Assembly: GCF_027887165.1 (NCBI RefSeq)
Contig: NC_077233.1
Location: forward strand, 216,230,967 to 216,294,966
Direction: 5' to 3'
From: Monodelphis domestica
Lineage: Eukaryota; Chordata; Mammalia; Didelphimorphia; Didelphidae
DNA length: 64,000 nt
In this document: positions 1 to 10,690 of the stretch, in pieces
How the letters are laid out: every line of letters begins with the position of its first letter
Numbering within the stretch: position 1 is the first letter of the stretch
The notes under the pieces: generated by a model
Databases searched by the model: none
Seen by the model: only the letters and a program-made list of their open reading frames with translations
Told to the model about the DNA's origin: nothing
Program-made: the position numbers and the translations under genes

Positions 1-816
1 CCTTTCTAAACCTTGTTCTCATGGTTGCCTTCTTTTGAAACCAGCATCCTTCCCAAAGTATGGTGCATGGAACTGTACAGAATACTCCTGATTGAGATCT
101 GACTAGAGCTGAATACAGCAGAATCCTCTCTTCCTATCCTGTCCCCCATCACTGGGAGGGCACTCTCCTTCCCTTAATGCAGCTAAGATTATATTAGCAT
201 TTTTTTAAATTGCCACATCACTTGTTGATTAGTCCACTAAGACCTCAAATCTTTTCACAGAAGATAACCTAGATTGTCTAGCTATGCCTCCCTCCCTCCT
301 ATATATATGACGTTAATTTTTTAACCCAAGTGTGGTACTGTACAATTGTTCTTATTATTTTAGCCAAAGATCTTTGGAGATCTTATGTTTTCTAATGCAT
401 TAACTAGTGCCTCTCAAATTTGGGGCAGCCACAATTTTTCATAAGCATGCGATCTATGTCTTCAAGTCATTGATAAAAATGTTGAACAGAACAAGCCAAA
501 GGTCAGATTTCTCTGCAATTCACTAGAGACTTCCCTCTAACTTTACTTAGAGTATTCTTTGGACCTAGTTATTCAACCAATTCTCAATCTGCCTAATTAT
601 ATACTATTATCCAGTCCACTTTTCTCCATCTCTGACACTTTGTGATTCTAATGAAATGACCTCTGCTTAAAGAAAGTTTTAAAACAAGGCTTCTCTTCCT
701 GGCAAAGCTCTATAATACAATATGATGACTTGTGAGCATTTATAAAGGGCAGTAATGATCACTCTAAGCCAGGTGGTTTCATCAAGAACAAAGTCATGCT
801 GGGCTTAACCTCATTT
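1..816 (-). mobile_element. CR1-clade LINE fragment
   Basis: Read on the minus strand this matches the CR1 reverse-transcriptase region. It runs from the segment encoding the tail of the RT domain (rc of about 40-60) back to the part reading TTGTTCTTGATGAAACCACC near 780-795. It is heavily mutated with no usable reading frame. It overlaps in content with the plus-strand CR1 copy at 1246-2660, so the two form an inverted pair. It is clipped by the window start on one side and by a microsatellite on the other. Confidence 0.75.
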
Positions 817-1227
<411 letters not shown>

Positions 1228-1640
1228 CTCACATTTAATAAATGAATGAAATATTTAGATTTTTAGCAAATATTTGACACAGTCATCCATGTTCCTCTTA
1301 TGGGCAATATGAGAAGATGTCTCTAGATTTTTATATAATTAGGTGAATTTAGAACTGGCTGAATGACCTGGTCCACAAAGTAGTCATTTACAGGTCAATG
1401 GCAACTTGGAGGGAGCTCTAATGGAATACCCTGGGGATGTGTTCTTGACCTTTTGATGTTGAATATTTTTATCAGTGACTTGGATGAAATCACAGATGGC
1501 CCACTTGTCAGATTTATAGGCAATAAATGCAGGGAAGGATACTAACCACAGGATGAGTTGGGATTCAAAAAAGATGTGGACAATTTAGAATGAAAAACTG
1601 AATTGAATTAGAAAAATTTTCATAAAGATAAATGTCAAGA

Positions 1641-1845
1641 TCATAGGATCATAGATTTAGAGCTACAAGGGATCTTCTGGCAGTATCTGGCTTACCTGCC
1701 TAATTTTATAAATAAGAAAACAGACCCCCAAAGGTTAATAAAGACTATATAGGTAGTTAGTGGCAAAGCTGGAATTCATAATCAGATTTCCCTGGCTCCC
1801 AAAGCCAGCATCTTTTCCCTTTCACCACTCTACTGATGGTCTCCT
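1641..1845 (+). mobile_element. MIR-like SINE (family D)
   Basis: Opens with GGATCATAGATTTAGAGC and runs through a worn core (AGAAAACAGACCCCCAAAGG, AGTTAGTGGCAAAGCTGG) to the 3' part with TTTCACCACTCTACTG. It lies inside the CR1 copy, which resumes at about 1864. Confidence 0.75.
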
Positions 1846-2422
1846 ATTCCCCCTCCTCCTCCCCCAATCAACTTATAGGAGAGAGGAAAAAATGTGGTTA
1901 GACAGTAGTTTCTGTGAATAAAATCTGGGAATTTTCATAGATTGCAACTCAAAATGAACCCATAGGATGAAATTACAGCATAATGAAAGGCAGAGTTGTC
2001 TAGACTGAAGATCTTCTCTAGAATGCATCTTCCACTCTGGTTACCATACTTTAGGAAAGACATAGACCAGCTGGAGCTTGTCCAGAAGAGGTCAACCAAG
2101 ATGGTGAGAAGACTGCAAACCATACCATAGATTGTTTGAAAGAACTGGGGATGTTTGTCCCAAGAAGAGATGGGAGGAGATCAGGGGTGGTGTGGGACCT
2201 CAAAACTGTCTTTAAATTTTGAAGAGATGTCATGTGGAAGAGGGATTACACTTATTCTGCTTCATTTCCCAGAGAAAAGCAAAGGATGGAAATTCAAAAG
2301 GCAGATAAAGTAAAGGAAAATTTCTTAATTGCTAGCATTCTCCAAATGTGGAATTGTATGGATTTTCTCCTCTTTGGAAATCTTTTGGTATAGTTAGCTG
2401 ATCACATGTAAATGACATTTTA

Positions 2423-2545
2423 TTTATTTTAATTTTATGTTATTGATTAATTAAGAAAAATTTTCCATGGTTACATGATCCATGTTCTTTCCTTTCCACC
2501 CTCCTCCCATAGCCAACACACATTCCACTGGGTTTTACATGTGTC
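2423..2545 (-). mobile_element. L1 3'-end fragment with target duplication
   Basis: Minus-strand L1 3' UTR: a T-rich start (the L1 A-tail), then TTTTCCATGGTTACATGATC and CCACTGGGTTTTACATGTG. It is flanked by a perfect 14-bp duplication TAAATGACATTTTA at 2409-2422 and 2546-2559. This is a 5'-truncated L1 insertion of about 123 bp into CR1. Confidence 0.88.
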
Positions 2546-2682
2546 TAAATGACATTTTAGAAGAGATGCTTGGCCAGATATTAATTGGACTGAGTGAGCA
2601 CTTGAGGTCCTTTCCATATATCTTCTATGAAGATGTTTTGATCCCTAGGGACCTCCATGGAATGCTATCCTTGATCCCTTAA

Positions 2683-4422
2683 AAATATCAAGTCTTAATC
2701 CTACCTAAATTAATCTCCTTATTCAGTACCATACCAATCAAACTGCCCCAAAATTATTTTGTAGAACTAGAAAAAATAAAATTAATCTGGAAGAACCAAA
2801 AGACAAGAATATCAAGGGAATCAATGAAAAAAATGTAAAGGAAAGTGACCCTCCTATAGCAAGCAGTACCAGATCAAACTGTATTACAAAACAGTAATCA
2901 TCAAAACAATTTGGTACTGACTAAGAAATAGTGTGATGGATCAGTGGAATAGATAAGTTATATAATACCTAGCAGCAAATGGCTACAATAAGATAGTATT
3001 TGAAAAACCCAAAGATCCAAACTTTGGGGGCAAGAACTCACTGTCTGACAAAAACTGCTAGAAAAAAATAGAAAATAATATGACAGAGACTGGTTGTACA
3101 AACCATCAAATACCATATACCAAGACAAAATCAAAATGGGAACATGATTTAGACATAATGGATGATACCATAAGCAAATTAGGGGACACAGAATAGTTTA
3201 CCTGTCAGATCTATGGATAAGGGAAAGATCTGTAACCAAATAAGAGATAGAAAGAATGATAGGATATAAAATGGATAATTTTGATATATTAAATTAAAAA
3301 GGGTTTACAAAAACAAAACCAATGCAACCATGATTAGAAGGAAAGTGGAAATCTGGGGGGACATTTTTACATCAAGTATCTCTGATAAAGGCCTCATTTC
3401 TCAAATGTATATAGAAAACTGGGTCAAATTTATAAGAATATCAGTCATTAAAAAATAAATAAATAAAATAGAGATCTAAAAAATAAATAAAAAAGAATAT
3501 CAGTCATTCCCCAGTTCACAAATGGTCAAAGAATGTGAACAGTTTTCAGACAAAACCAAAGCTATAGGCATATGAAAAAATGCTCAAAATTACTCTTGAT
3601 TAGAGAAATGCAAATTAAAACAACTCTGAGGTACCACCTCACACCTATCAGATTGGCTAATATGACAGCAAAGGAAAATGATAAATGTTGGAGGGGATGT
3701 GGCAAAATTGGGACACTAATGCATTGTTGATGTTGTGAATTGATCAACCATTCTGGAGAGTCATTTGCCACCATACCCAAAGTGCTTTAAAACTGTGCAT
3801 ACCTTTTGATCCAGCAATACCATTACTTTGTCTGTGTACCAAAGAGGTTTTTTAAAAGGGAAAAAAGAACCTATTTGTACAAAAATATTTATAACAGCTT
3901 TTTGTGTGGCAGCAAATAATTAGAAACAAAGGTTGTTATCCTCTGAGGAATGGCTGAACAAATTGGTGTATGATTGTAATGAAATACTATTATGCTATAA
4001 GAACAGGATGGTTTCAGAAAATTCTGGAAAGACTTATATGAACTGATGTAGAATAAAGTGAGCAGAACCAGAACACTGTACACAAAAACAGCAATATTGT
4101 ATGATGAACAATTGTGAATGACTTAGCTATTCTCAGCAATAGAGTGATCCAAGACAATTCTTAAAGACTCAGGATAAAAATGTTGAAGGCAGACTGAATC
4201 ATATATATTTTTTTCACTTTATTTTAGTTTGAGTTCTTTTCCACAAAATGACTGATATGGAAAAATGTTTTATATTATTGCACAGATAAAATCTATATTA
4301 GACTGCTTGTCCTCTCAGGGAGGAGGGAGAGAAAGGAGGAAGGGAGGAAGAAAATTTGACTCAATTTTTTTAAAGTTAAAAATTGTTTTTACATGTAATT
4401 GGAAAATAAATTTTTTTTTAAA
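2683..4422 (+). mobile_element. L1 3' fragment (end of ORF2 plus 3' UTR)
   Basis: Matches the marsupial L1 ORF2 C-terminal region from CCAATCAAACTGCCCCAAAA through GGTACCACCTCACACCTATC to a 3' UTR ending GTAATTGGAAAATAAA plus a poly-T-rich remnant. The decoded order follows the usual ORF2 C-terminal segment that includes the CWWxC-type region, but frames are broken. It is truncated at 5' and starts next to the CR1 copy. It carries a 43-bp micro-insertion at 3450-3492. Confidence 0.85.
3450..3492 (+). repeat. Micro-insertion with 16-bp target duplication
   Basis: 43 bp of A-rich sequence (centre AGAGATCTAA) between two copies of AAGAATATCAGTCATT at 3434-3449 and 3493-3508. It interrupts the L1. 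It resembles an extremely 5'-truncated retrotransposed tail. Confidence 0.8.
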
Positions 4423-4492
4423 CTTTCCATGACTCTTCTCACAAATTGTCAAATAAAATTGGGGGAAATGAAATTTAAATATATGTATTTAT

Positions 4493-4519
4493 ACATATTT
4501 ATATATATATATATATATA
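4493..4519. repeat. TA dinucleotide repeat
   Basis: About ten TA units, just after the L1 tail. Confidence 0.85.
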
Positions 4520-4550
4520 GTACTCAACTAAAGTCCTGAGGATATCTACT

Positions 4551-4862
4551 TGGGGCTGTTAGGTGGGGAAGTAAACTAACTGAGCATTGGGTCTGGAGTC
4601 AGGAAGACCTTAGTTCAGATCTGGTCTCAGACATTTAATGTGTGACCCTAAGTCATTTCACCTCTGTCTGTTTCAGTTATGTCATCTGTAAAGTGGTAAT
4701 AATAATAATACCTACTTCTCAGGTTTGTTCTGAGATAATTTTATTATCTTTATATATATTTCTATAACATAATAATATATAATCAATATTAATATTAAAT
4801 TTGGATGAGATAATTATAAAATACTTAGCACATAGTATATAAACATTAGCTATTATTATTGC
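4551..4862 (+). mobile_element. CORE-SINE (family C)
   Basis: The head has GGGTCTGGAGTCAGGAAGAC and the core TCATCTGTAAAGTGG. The tail has ATACTTAGCACATAG and ends TAGCTATTATTATT. An AT-rich expansion (about 4740-4800) interrupts the tail. Confidence 0.8.
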
Positions 4863-4972
4863 TCTGGGGTCCTGTTTTTTAAAAATATATGCAAAATTCT
4901 TATTTGTTTGACATTTTCATACTTTTTCCCTTTTTGTTTTTAAACTTTACTTTCTTATTAACAACTCAAAGA

Positions 4973-5103
4973 TAGAAGGGCAAGGACAAGGCAAATGGTA
5001 TTAAGTAACTTACCTAGGGTTACACAGCTAGGAAGTGTCTGAGATTACATCTGAACCCAGATCCTCCCAACTCCAAGCCTCAAGCTCTATCCACTGCGCC
5101 ACC
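4973..5103 (-). mobile_element. tRNA-derived SINE fragment
   Basis: Minus-strand signature: GGGTTACACAGCTAGGAAGT, GAACCCAGATCCTCCC and CTATCCACTGCGCCACCTCG. The tail is lost, so I cannot decide between families A and B. From here to 5230 nothing else is recognisable. Confidence 0.75.
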
Positions 5104-5229
5104 TCGAAGTTTCTTTTTAAAGATGCTTTATCGCTGCTTTAAAAAAATGTTCCTGTTATTTTCTAATGACTCCCCTTTCATTTTCAATAGAAACTTCCAT
5201 TTAGACAAATCTACAGCTCAGCAAATGGA

Positions 5230-6100
5230 CACCCCAGCTATGCCCAAAAGTGTATGCCTCATTCTATACCTCTCAGGAGCCAAGTGATGTGAGCTGCCCT
5301 GAAAGGGGCCCCACTGACCTTGCTAAGTAGCTATAAACAGTGAAGAGCACATGGCCACAATCACTAGTTGGTTGGGATGGGGCCACCTTTCAGATAATCT
5401 TTTAGATTTACAGTTACGAGAAAACTCCCATCAATCTCTGGACATAACCTAGGTTGGGGGAGGAGGGGGCGTCTCTTCAGTTTCCCAGTTATACTGTGCA
5501 CAATTTGATCCAAAACTTCCCTGGGCTGCTTAGCATATTATTAGCATCCTATCTGCATTGAGGCCTGACTGGGAAAACGAGGGGAACCTCAAGTAAAGCC
5601 ACACAGACCAAGGTGAACGACAGGGCAACAACTGCCCAAACAAATGGCCCTTAGTAACTAACAAGATAATCAGGCATTTCTGGGAACCTCTCAGGCCTTC
5701 CCATCACCAGGGCCATTCCACCATCTTTCCTCTCCCAATAAAGCTTACTCCCTCTCCATGGAGATTGCCAAATCATTGATTCTTTATAGGTTTCTTCATC
5801 TATAATTCTTTTTTAAATTAAAACCTTTACCTTCTGTCTTGGAATCAATACTGTATATTGGCTCCAAGGCAGAAGAGTGGTAATGGCTAGGCAATGGGAG
5901 TCAAGTGACTTGCCCAGGGTCACACAGCTAGGAGTATCTGAGGCCAGATTTAAAGGCAGGACCTCCCATCTCTAGGCCTGGCTCTCCATCCACTGAGCCA
6001 CCCAGCTGCCCCCTTCTCCTCTATAATTCTGACAACACTGCCAAAGTCAGACCGTGCGTCCTTGTTCCTGTTGTGTATTCATTCGAGCACACATCTGCCC
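5230..6100 (+). mobile_element. Possible solo LTR (ERV-type), broken
   Basis: LTR-like layout on the plus strand: a GC-mixed U3-like stretch, then CCAATAAAGCTTACTCCCTC (polyadenylation signal) near 5735-5755 and a U5-like segment interrupted by a SINE at 5810-6014. I could not find matching ends or a target duplication, so boundaries and class are guesses. No internal retroviral genes are seen. Confidence 0.35.
5810..6014 (-). mobile_element. Family A SINE
   Basis: Full-length minus copy: poly-T, tail hairpin, CAGGGTCACACAGCTAGG, CTCTCCATCCACTGAGCCAC and CAGCTGCCCC. It is flanked by CTATAATTCT at 5800-5809 and 6021-6030. Confidence 0.92.
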
Positions 6101-6560
6101 CTTTGGGAACTCAAGACTGTCCCCCCTTTACTTTTGAGTGCTTGGCCCTGGCTGTATGGCACCTTTTATCAGCTGCTGTACAGCAATAGTGAGCAAACAC
6201 ATTTCTAAGCTGTCACAGACAATTGGAGCTGGAAATAATACCCAGCAACGGAGAAGTGCAGCCTGAGTGCTTCTAAGCACAGCCTTGCTAGCAAGAAATC
6301 ACAAGATCTGAGTGTTTGAATTGGCTCAGCTTGGGCAGAGCACAATTACCTGCAGATATTCTGGTGACAGGAAAACAGGAGCCAGAAACTTCTGCAGCCT
6401 CCTCTCTGGGGCTCTGTCTCTGTTGGATCTCTCTGCTGCTAGCTCTGCCTCTGGGTGTTCTCTCTCTCTCTCTATCTCTGTCTCTCTTGCTGTCTCTGTA
6501 ACTTCCCCTCCTCTCCATGTGTTTATAGACATAGAGATGAAATCTTTCTTGAGGGGATGT
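6101..6560. other. Unassigned intergenic stretch
   Basis: No gene or repeat recognised apart from a short CT-rich tract near 6450-6490. Open frames crossing it on both strands show no family motif. Confidence 0.5.
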
Positions 6561-6655
6561 CTGTGAGCTGGGGAACGGCTAAAATGGTGATAACATGGTG
6601 GTGATGGAATACTGTTGTGCCATAAGAAATGATGCTTTCAGAAAAAGCTGGAAAA
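6561..6655 (+). mobile_element. L1 3' segment, part 1
   Basis: Reads GCTGGGGAACGGCTAAAATG and GTGATGGAATACTGTTGTGC, the L1 segment that normally leads straight into CTGGAAAGATTTACATGAAC. The L1 breaks off at AGCTGGAAAA and resumes in plus orientation at 7110. Confidence 0.85.
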
Positions 6656-6843
6656 GGGGCAGCTGGGTGGCTCAGTGGATGGATAGCCAGGCCTAGAGAT
6701 GGGAAGTCCTAGGTTCAAATCTGGCCTTAGATACTTCCCAGCTGTGTGACCCTGGGCAAGTCACTTGACCCCCATTGCCTAGTCCTTACCACTCTTCTGC
6801 CTTGGAACCAATACACAGTATTGACTCCAAGATGGAAGCCAAG
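6656..6843 (+). mobile_element. Family A SINE (reference copy)
   Basis: Family A is defined here. The head is GGGGCAGCTGGGTGGCTCAG, with a pol III B-box-like GGTTCAAAT and CTGTGTGACCCTGGGCAAGT. The tail CTTCTGCCTTGGAACCAATA then CAGTATTGACTCCAAGATGG can fold as a hairpin. The usual A-run is replaced by the rearrangement that follows. Confidence 0.92.
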
Positions 6844-6941
6844 TTTTCACAGTTAATTGTATAATATTGCCATTACTATATACAAAGTTCTCCTGATTCT
6901 GCTTAAATATCTCTGCATCCATTCATGTAAATCTTTCCAGC
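6844..6941 (-). mobile_element. Inverted copy of L1 3' segment
   Basis: Reverse complement of 7110-7206, about 97 bp with roughly ten differences by my count. It sits between the SINE and a palindromic array. Confidence 0.88.
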
Positions 6942-7109
6942 ATTTTTTTAATGTTAAGCCCATAACTTAGTTTAACATAATGTTAAACCCTTGCCTTATT
7001 TTTTTTTTAATGTTAAACCCTTACCTAAGTTTAACATAATGTTAAACCCTTGCCATAGTTTTTTTTTTTAATGTTAAACCCTTGCCTTAGTTTAACATAA
7101 AAAAAAAAA
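6942..7109. repeat. Palindromic tandem array of ~58-60 bp
   Basis: Units start at T-runs at 6943, 6999 and 7059. Each has AATGTTAAACCCTTGCC and TAGTTTAACAT. ATGTTAAAC and GTTTAACAT are exact inverted arms. The last unit runs from a T11 run to an A11 run, so it is itself a nearly 20-bp-stem hairpin. It forms the spacer between the inverted L1 arms. Confidence 0.85.
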
Positions 7110-7425
7110 GCTGGAAAGATTTACATGAACAGATGCAGAGAGATTTAAGCAGAACCAGGAAAATTTTGTACATAGTAGTGGCAGTATTATAAATTAACTG
7201 TGAAAATTTGGCTACTCAGCAAGGCAAGGATCTAGAACAATCCTGAAGGACTGATGATGGGGAATGCTCTCCACCTCAGGAAGAAGAACTGTTGCTGTCA
7301 TCATTCCCATCAGTGTATTTAAGGTTTGCTTTTGGGGTGTTGGTTATGTGTGAGTGTGCTCTTACAACAGTGACCATTATGGAAGTGGGTTCTGCATGAC
7401 AATAAAAATAAACCTTTAAAAATCC
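7110..7425 (+). mobile_element. L1 3' end, part 2
   Basis: Continues part 1 with CTGGAAAGATTTACATGAAC and AAGCAGAACCAGG. The 3' UTR has TTTGCTTTTGGGGTGTTGG and ends GCATGACAATAAAAATAAAC. The same 3' end type occurs at 42812-43011. Confidence 0.88.
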
Positions 7426-7431
7426 ATCTCT

Positions 7432-7480
7432 ATTGTTTCTCAGCCTTTTGGCTAAGATCATGCCTAGTATCTCTATCTCT
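7432..7480 (+). pseudogene. U2 snRNA 5' fragment (retropseudogene)
   Basis: About 48 bp match the 5' end of U2 snRNA: TTCTCAGCCTTTTGGCTAAG then ATCATGCCTAGTATCTCT, against ATCGCTTCTCGGCCTTTTGG and CTAAGATCAAGTGTAGTATC in U2. The Sm site and 3' stems are missing. It starts a few bases after the end of an L1 3' UTR. It is not a functional gene. Confidence 0.82.
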
Positions 7481-8340
7481 TCCTCTCTTATCTCTGCCTT
7501 CCCTCCCCTCTCTATCTTTCTCTGTTTCTGTCTGTCTCCATCCTTAATTTATCTCTCCCCAATCCTAAATTTAAACTCTATAGAAATTAAGATCTCTGTT
7601 GGTAGGAGCCCAAAGACAGTGAATTTTCTTTCTCCCTCGTTCTAGTTCCCACTGGAACGCTCATGCTGGTGGTTAGTAACTGGCCCTGACTCATTTCCCT
7701 GCTGGACTCTGTAGGGTGGGTGGCCCTCCCAAATCTGAAAGGATTGTTATTAAGGCTTGACCAAAACGTTCCCAAAGAAAAAACACGTAGCAGATTTCTT
7801 CCCTTACCCAAGGGACACCTCTGAAAACGTGATTCCTCTTTGTCTCAGGGAACCCCTACAACACTGGATCTACTCTGTCCCTCCAACACAGAACAGCTCC
7901 CTGCTCCAGGTGAACCAGCTTAGCTTTCTAGTTTTACCAGGAAGCCTCTGTAGACCCTCTTCCCTCGTTCTGTAGTGCTGTTTGTCTTAAGTAAATTCCT
8001 TGTCCTTCTGATAACGGTGATGTGGAAGTTCCTGGGAAGTGTCTCTGAACTCCCTCTACCCCACCACAATCAATAGTAAAACTCTTGGCTTAGGAACACC
8101 ACAAATCATTGAATTGATAGTCATATTGAAATCTCCTCCTGGCATTTTTAGAGCTGAATTGAGGCAGAAGAGTTTTCTCCAAATTCACAGGCAAACTCAC
8201 AGTTCATCAAATGGCTTAATTCCAATAATCCAGCTGGTTCATAATAGCCCCCAAACTAGCTTCGGAGTGTCCTAAAACCTTAAAGCTTTCCACTTTCACC
8301 CCATCTTATAAAGTACGAGTTGGATCTGGGCCCTACGTGA
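7481..8340. other. Unassigned intergenic stretch
   Basis: A pyrimidine-rich start (7481-7560), then mixed sequence. Short open frames show no domain or family resemblance. Confidence 0.5.
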
Positions 8341-8440
8341 AAATGAGGATAACAATTTTTGTGTTGTAAGGAAGAAGACTAAACAAGATGATTTCCTGAG
8401 GTCCCTTTCAGCTCTAAGAACTATGAATACATGCGAAAAT
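8341..8440 (+). mobile_element. MIR-like SINE 3' part (family E)
   Basis: AAAATGAGGATAACA, then GGTCCCTTTCAGCTCTAAGA and ACTATGAATA. Confidence 0.65.
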
Positions 8441-8509
8441 ATAATTTTACATTATAATTATATCATTCAGAATATGATTCATGGTTAGCATGGTTAATCT
8501 TCAGAGCTA

Positions 8510-9590
8510 CCTATTAAGCTTTCTGGCCTCTACTTTCTCTTCTCCAATCTATCCTTCATAATTACTTCTAGGCAAATTTTTCCTCATGCCTAGATCTGTT
8601 GATGTCACTCCTCCTCCACCCCAAAGCTTTTTTTTTTTAATGTAATTTAGAACATTTTTCCATGGTTACATGATTCATGTTCTTTCCCTTCCCTCCTCCT
8701 AACCCCCTCCCATAGCTGACATGCAATTCCACTGGGTTTTACAAACTGTGTCATTGATCAAGACCTATTTCCATATTATTGATATTTGTACTAGGGTGAT
8801 TGCTTAGAGTCTACATGCCCAGTCATATCCCCATTGACCCATGTGATCAAGCAGTTGTTTTTCTTCTGTGTTTCTCCTCCCACAGTTCTTTCTCTGGATG
8901 TGGATAGTGTTCTTTCTCATGAGTCCCTCAGAATTCTCCTGGGTCATTGCATGCTGCTAGTAGAGAAGTCCATTACATTCAATTGCACCACAGTGTCTCA
9001 GTCTCTGTGTACAATGTTCTCCTGGTTCTGCTCCTTTCACTCTGCATCAATTCTTGGAGGTTGTTCCAGTCTCCATGGAATTCCTCCTCTTTATTATTCC
9101 TTTGAGCACAATAGTATTCCATCACCAACATATACCACAATTTGTTTAGTCATTCCCCAATTGAAGGACATCCCCTCATTTTCCAATTTTTTTGCCACCA
9201 CAAAGAGCGCAACTTTGAATATTTTTGCATAAGTATTTTTCCTTATGACCTCTTTGGGGTACAAACCCAGCAGTGCTATGAGTGGATCAAAGGGCAGACA
9301 GTCTTTTAGTGCCCTTTGGACATAAATCCAGATTGCCTTCCAGAATGGTTGGATCAATTCACCATTCCACCACCCAAAACTTTTAATGGCTCACTATTGC
9401 CTACTAACATTCCAATCCCTTGTATTCAAGGCCATCCTATGTGGCCAGTACCTATCCTACCCCCCAGCCTTATCACATACTATTTCCATCTTGTACTCTA
9501 TTTGTATTATTCCATGTACCCTGTACACATCACATTTTCGTCTCTTTATATAGTTATTTCCTTTGCTAGAAATTTCTAAGCCTCTGGCCT
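8510..9590 (+). mobile_element. L2-type LINE remnant, split by L1
   Basis: The left part, 8510-8631, has TTTCTGGCCTCTACTTTCTC and GATGTCACTCCTCC. The right part, 9369-9590, has AATGGCTCACTATTGCCTAC and TTGTATTCAAGGCCATCC. Both follow the L2 3' region in the correct order. The L1 at 8632-9368 lies between them. Confidence 0.7.
8632..9368 (-). mobile_element. 5'-truncated L1 inside L2
   Basis: Starts with the T-run and TTTTCCATGGTTACATGATT of the L1 3' UTR and extends into the ORF2 C-terminus. On the minus strand 9094-9357 reads QPFWKAIWIYVQRALKDCLP and FDPLIALLGLYPKEV, the conserved L1 ORF2p tail. Approximate target duplication: CCACCCCAAAGCTTTT at 8616-8631 against CCACCCAAAACTTTT at 9369-9383. 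Confidence 0.85.
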
Positions 9591-10380
9591 TAGAAGAGGA
9601 TAAAGCAGGCCTGGCCCATAAAAATACTGGCATACCAAAATATGATGGAGCTCTTCCCCTAGCTCAAAGACAAAACTTTGAGGAGAAGAGAGACAGGTTG
9701 AGCTATACAAATAATTAACTCCCTAACACTCCTTAAATCTTGGTTCCTACTCTAGTATTGACTCTCTGGCCTGAATCTCTGGTCTCACAACTGATTTCCC
9801 CTCTTCCATCTCATCCCTTTGGATTTAAGTGTTCAAAAGAAACCCAGGAAACTAATCCACTTTAGAATTCTGATTTACTCTTCTTGGAAATGATGCAGTC
9901 CCAGCCCCTCCCAGCATTATCACTTGCCCTAATGACCAGTCCATGTTGGTTTCCTTCCAAAGAAATACCACAATGTTACTTGACTATAATCAGATGCCTT
10001 TTGTTGATAATGGCAGCACCAGTGGCCATATTGTAAGCCACTTGGCCAGGGGATCTCTAATGACTGTAGAGCCATAGCCATTGTTGGCCAAGACTTTTGA
10101 GAAATCAGCAGTGCTGGGAGGAACATTTTTTGCTCCTTGCCCAGAAGCTAGTTGGAGTTAGCTGCCCTTGTCCCCAACAAAGAGATCTCTTTCATTATGC
10201 AGCCTGACAACCAACCACACTTCTTAGCTCTGAACAAGCTATTTAGGGATACCTTCCCACCTTCCCCATCCGGGATGATTTCCCATTGACTGAGCCCAGG
10301 TAGCTTTTATGGTCTTTCATCTAGCTGAACCCAATGAGTTCTCCAATATATCTTCTTTCCAAATCTATAAAAAAATTTTA
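9591..10380. other. Unassigned intergenic stretch
   Basis: No repeat recognised. On the minus strand 9890-10140 keeps two short neighbouring frames that look faintly protein-like (for example ADFSKVLANNGYGSTVIRDP), but I cannot name a parent gene. Confidence 0.4.
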
Positions 10381-10572
10381 TGAGGCAGCTACGTGGTTCA
10401 GCGGACAGAGAGCCAGGCCTGGAGAGAGAGGCCCTGGGTTTAAATCTGGACTCGGATACTTCCTAGCTAGGTGACCTAAAGCAACCCACTTAACCCCAAC
10501 TGCTTACTGCTTTGTTTTTCTTGGAACCAATCAGTTCTAATACAAAAAGTAAGGATTTTTTAAAAAAAAGAG
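10381..10572 (+). mobile_element. Family A SINE, diverged
   Basis: GGCAGCTACGTGGTTCAG, AGAGAGCCAGGCCTGGAGAG and TTGGAACCAATCAGTTCTAA, ending GTAAGGATTTTTTAAAAAAA. Confidence 0.85.
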
Positions 10573-10619
10573 GGTGTTAGTAGGGGAAAGTGTTATTCTA
10601 CATGCATACTAAATAGTGT

Positions 10620-10690
10620 TTAGTATATTTTATAGTTTATCTAGATATATATTACATATATATAATATTATATATTTATATCTTTACCCT
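10620..10690. repeat. AT-rich tract
   Basis: Mostly A and T, rich in TATATA blocks. Confidence 0.7.

Larger units (their letters stand above)
1246..2660 (+). mobile_element. CR1-clade LINE, 3' half, interrupted
   Basis: A frame near 1450-1540 reads LNIFISDLDEITDG, the RT stretch that precedes the catalytic FADD motif in CR1 (LFNIFINDLDEDIDG in related copies). Here the FADD position reads FIGN, so the copy is dead. Further on, 2060-2160 encodes QLELVQKRSTKMVRRL, the conserved CR1 segment LERVQRRATKMIRGL. Interruptions are a MIR-like SINE at 1641-1845 and a short L1 piece at 2423-2545. The end near 2600-2620 still resembles the CR1 3' UTR (GAGGTCCTTTCCA). Confidence 0.8.

Noticed and set aside
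6656-6843. tRNA gene in SINE heads
   Set aside because: The tRNA-like head is part of the dispersed SINE family. No complete cloverleaf tRNA was found in the window.
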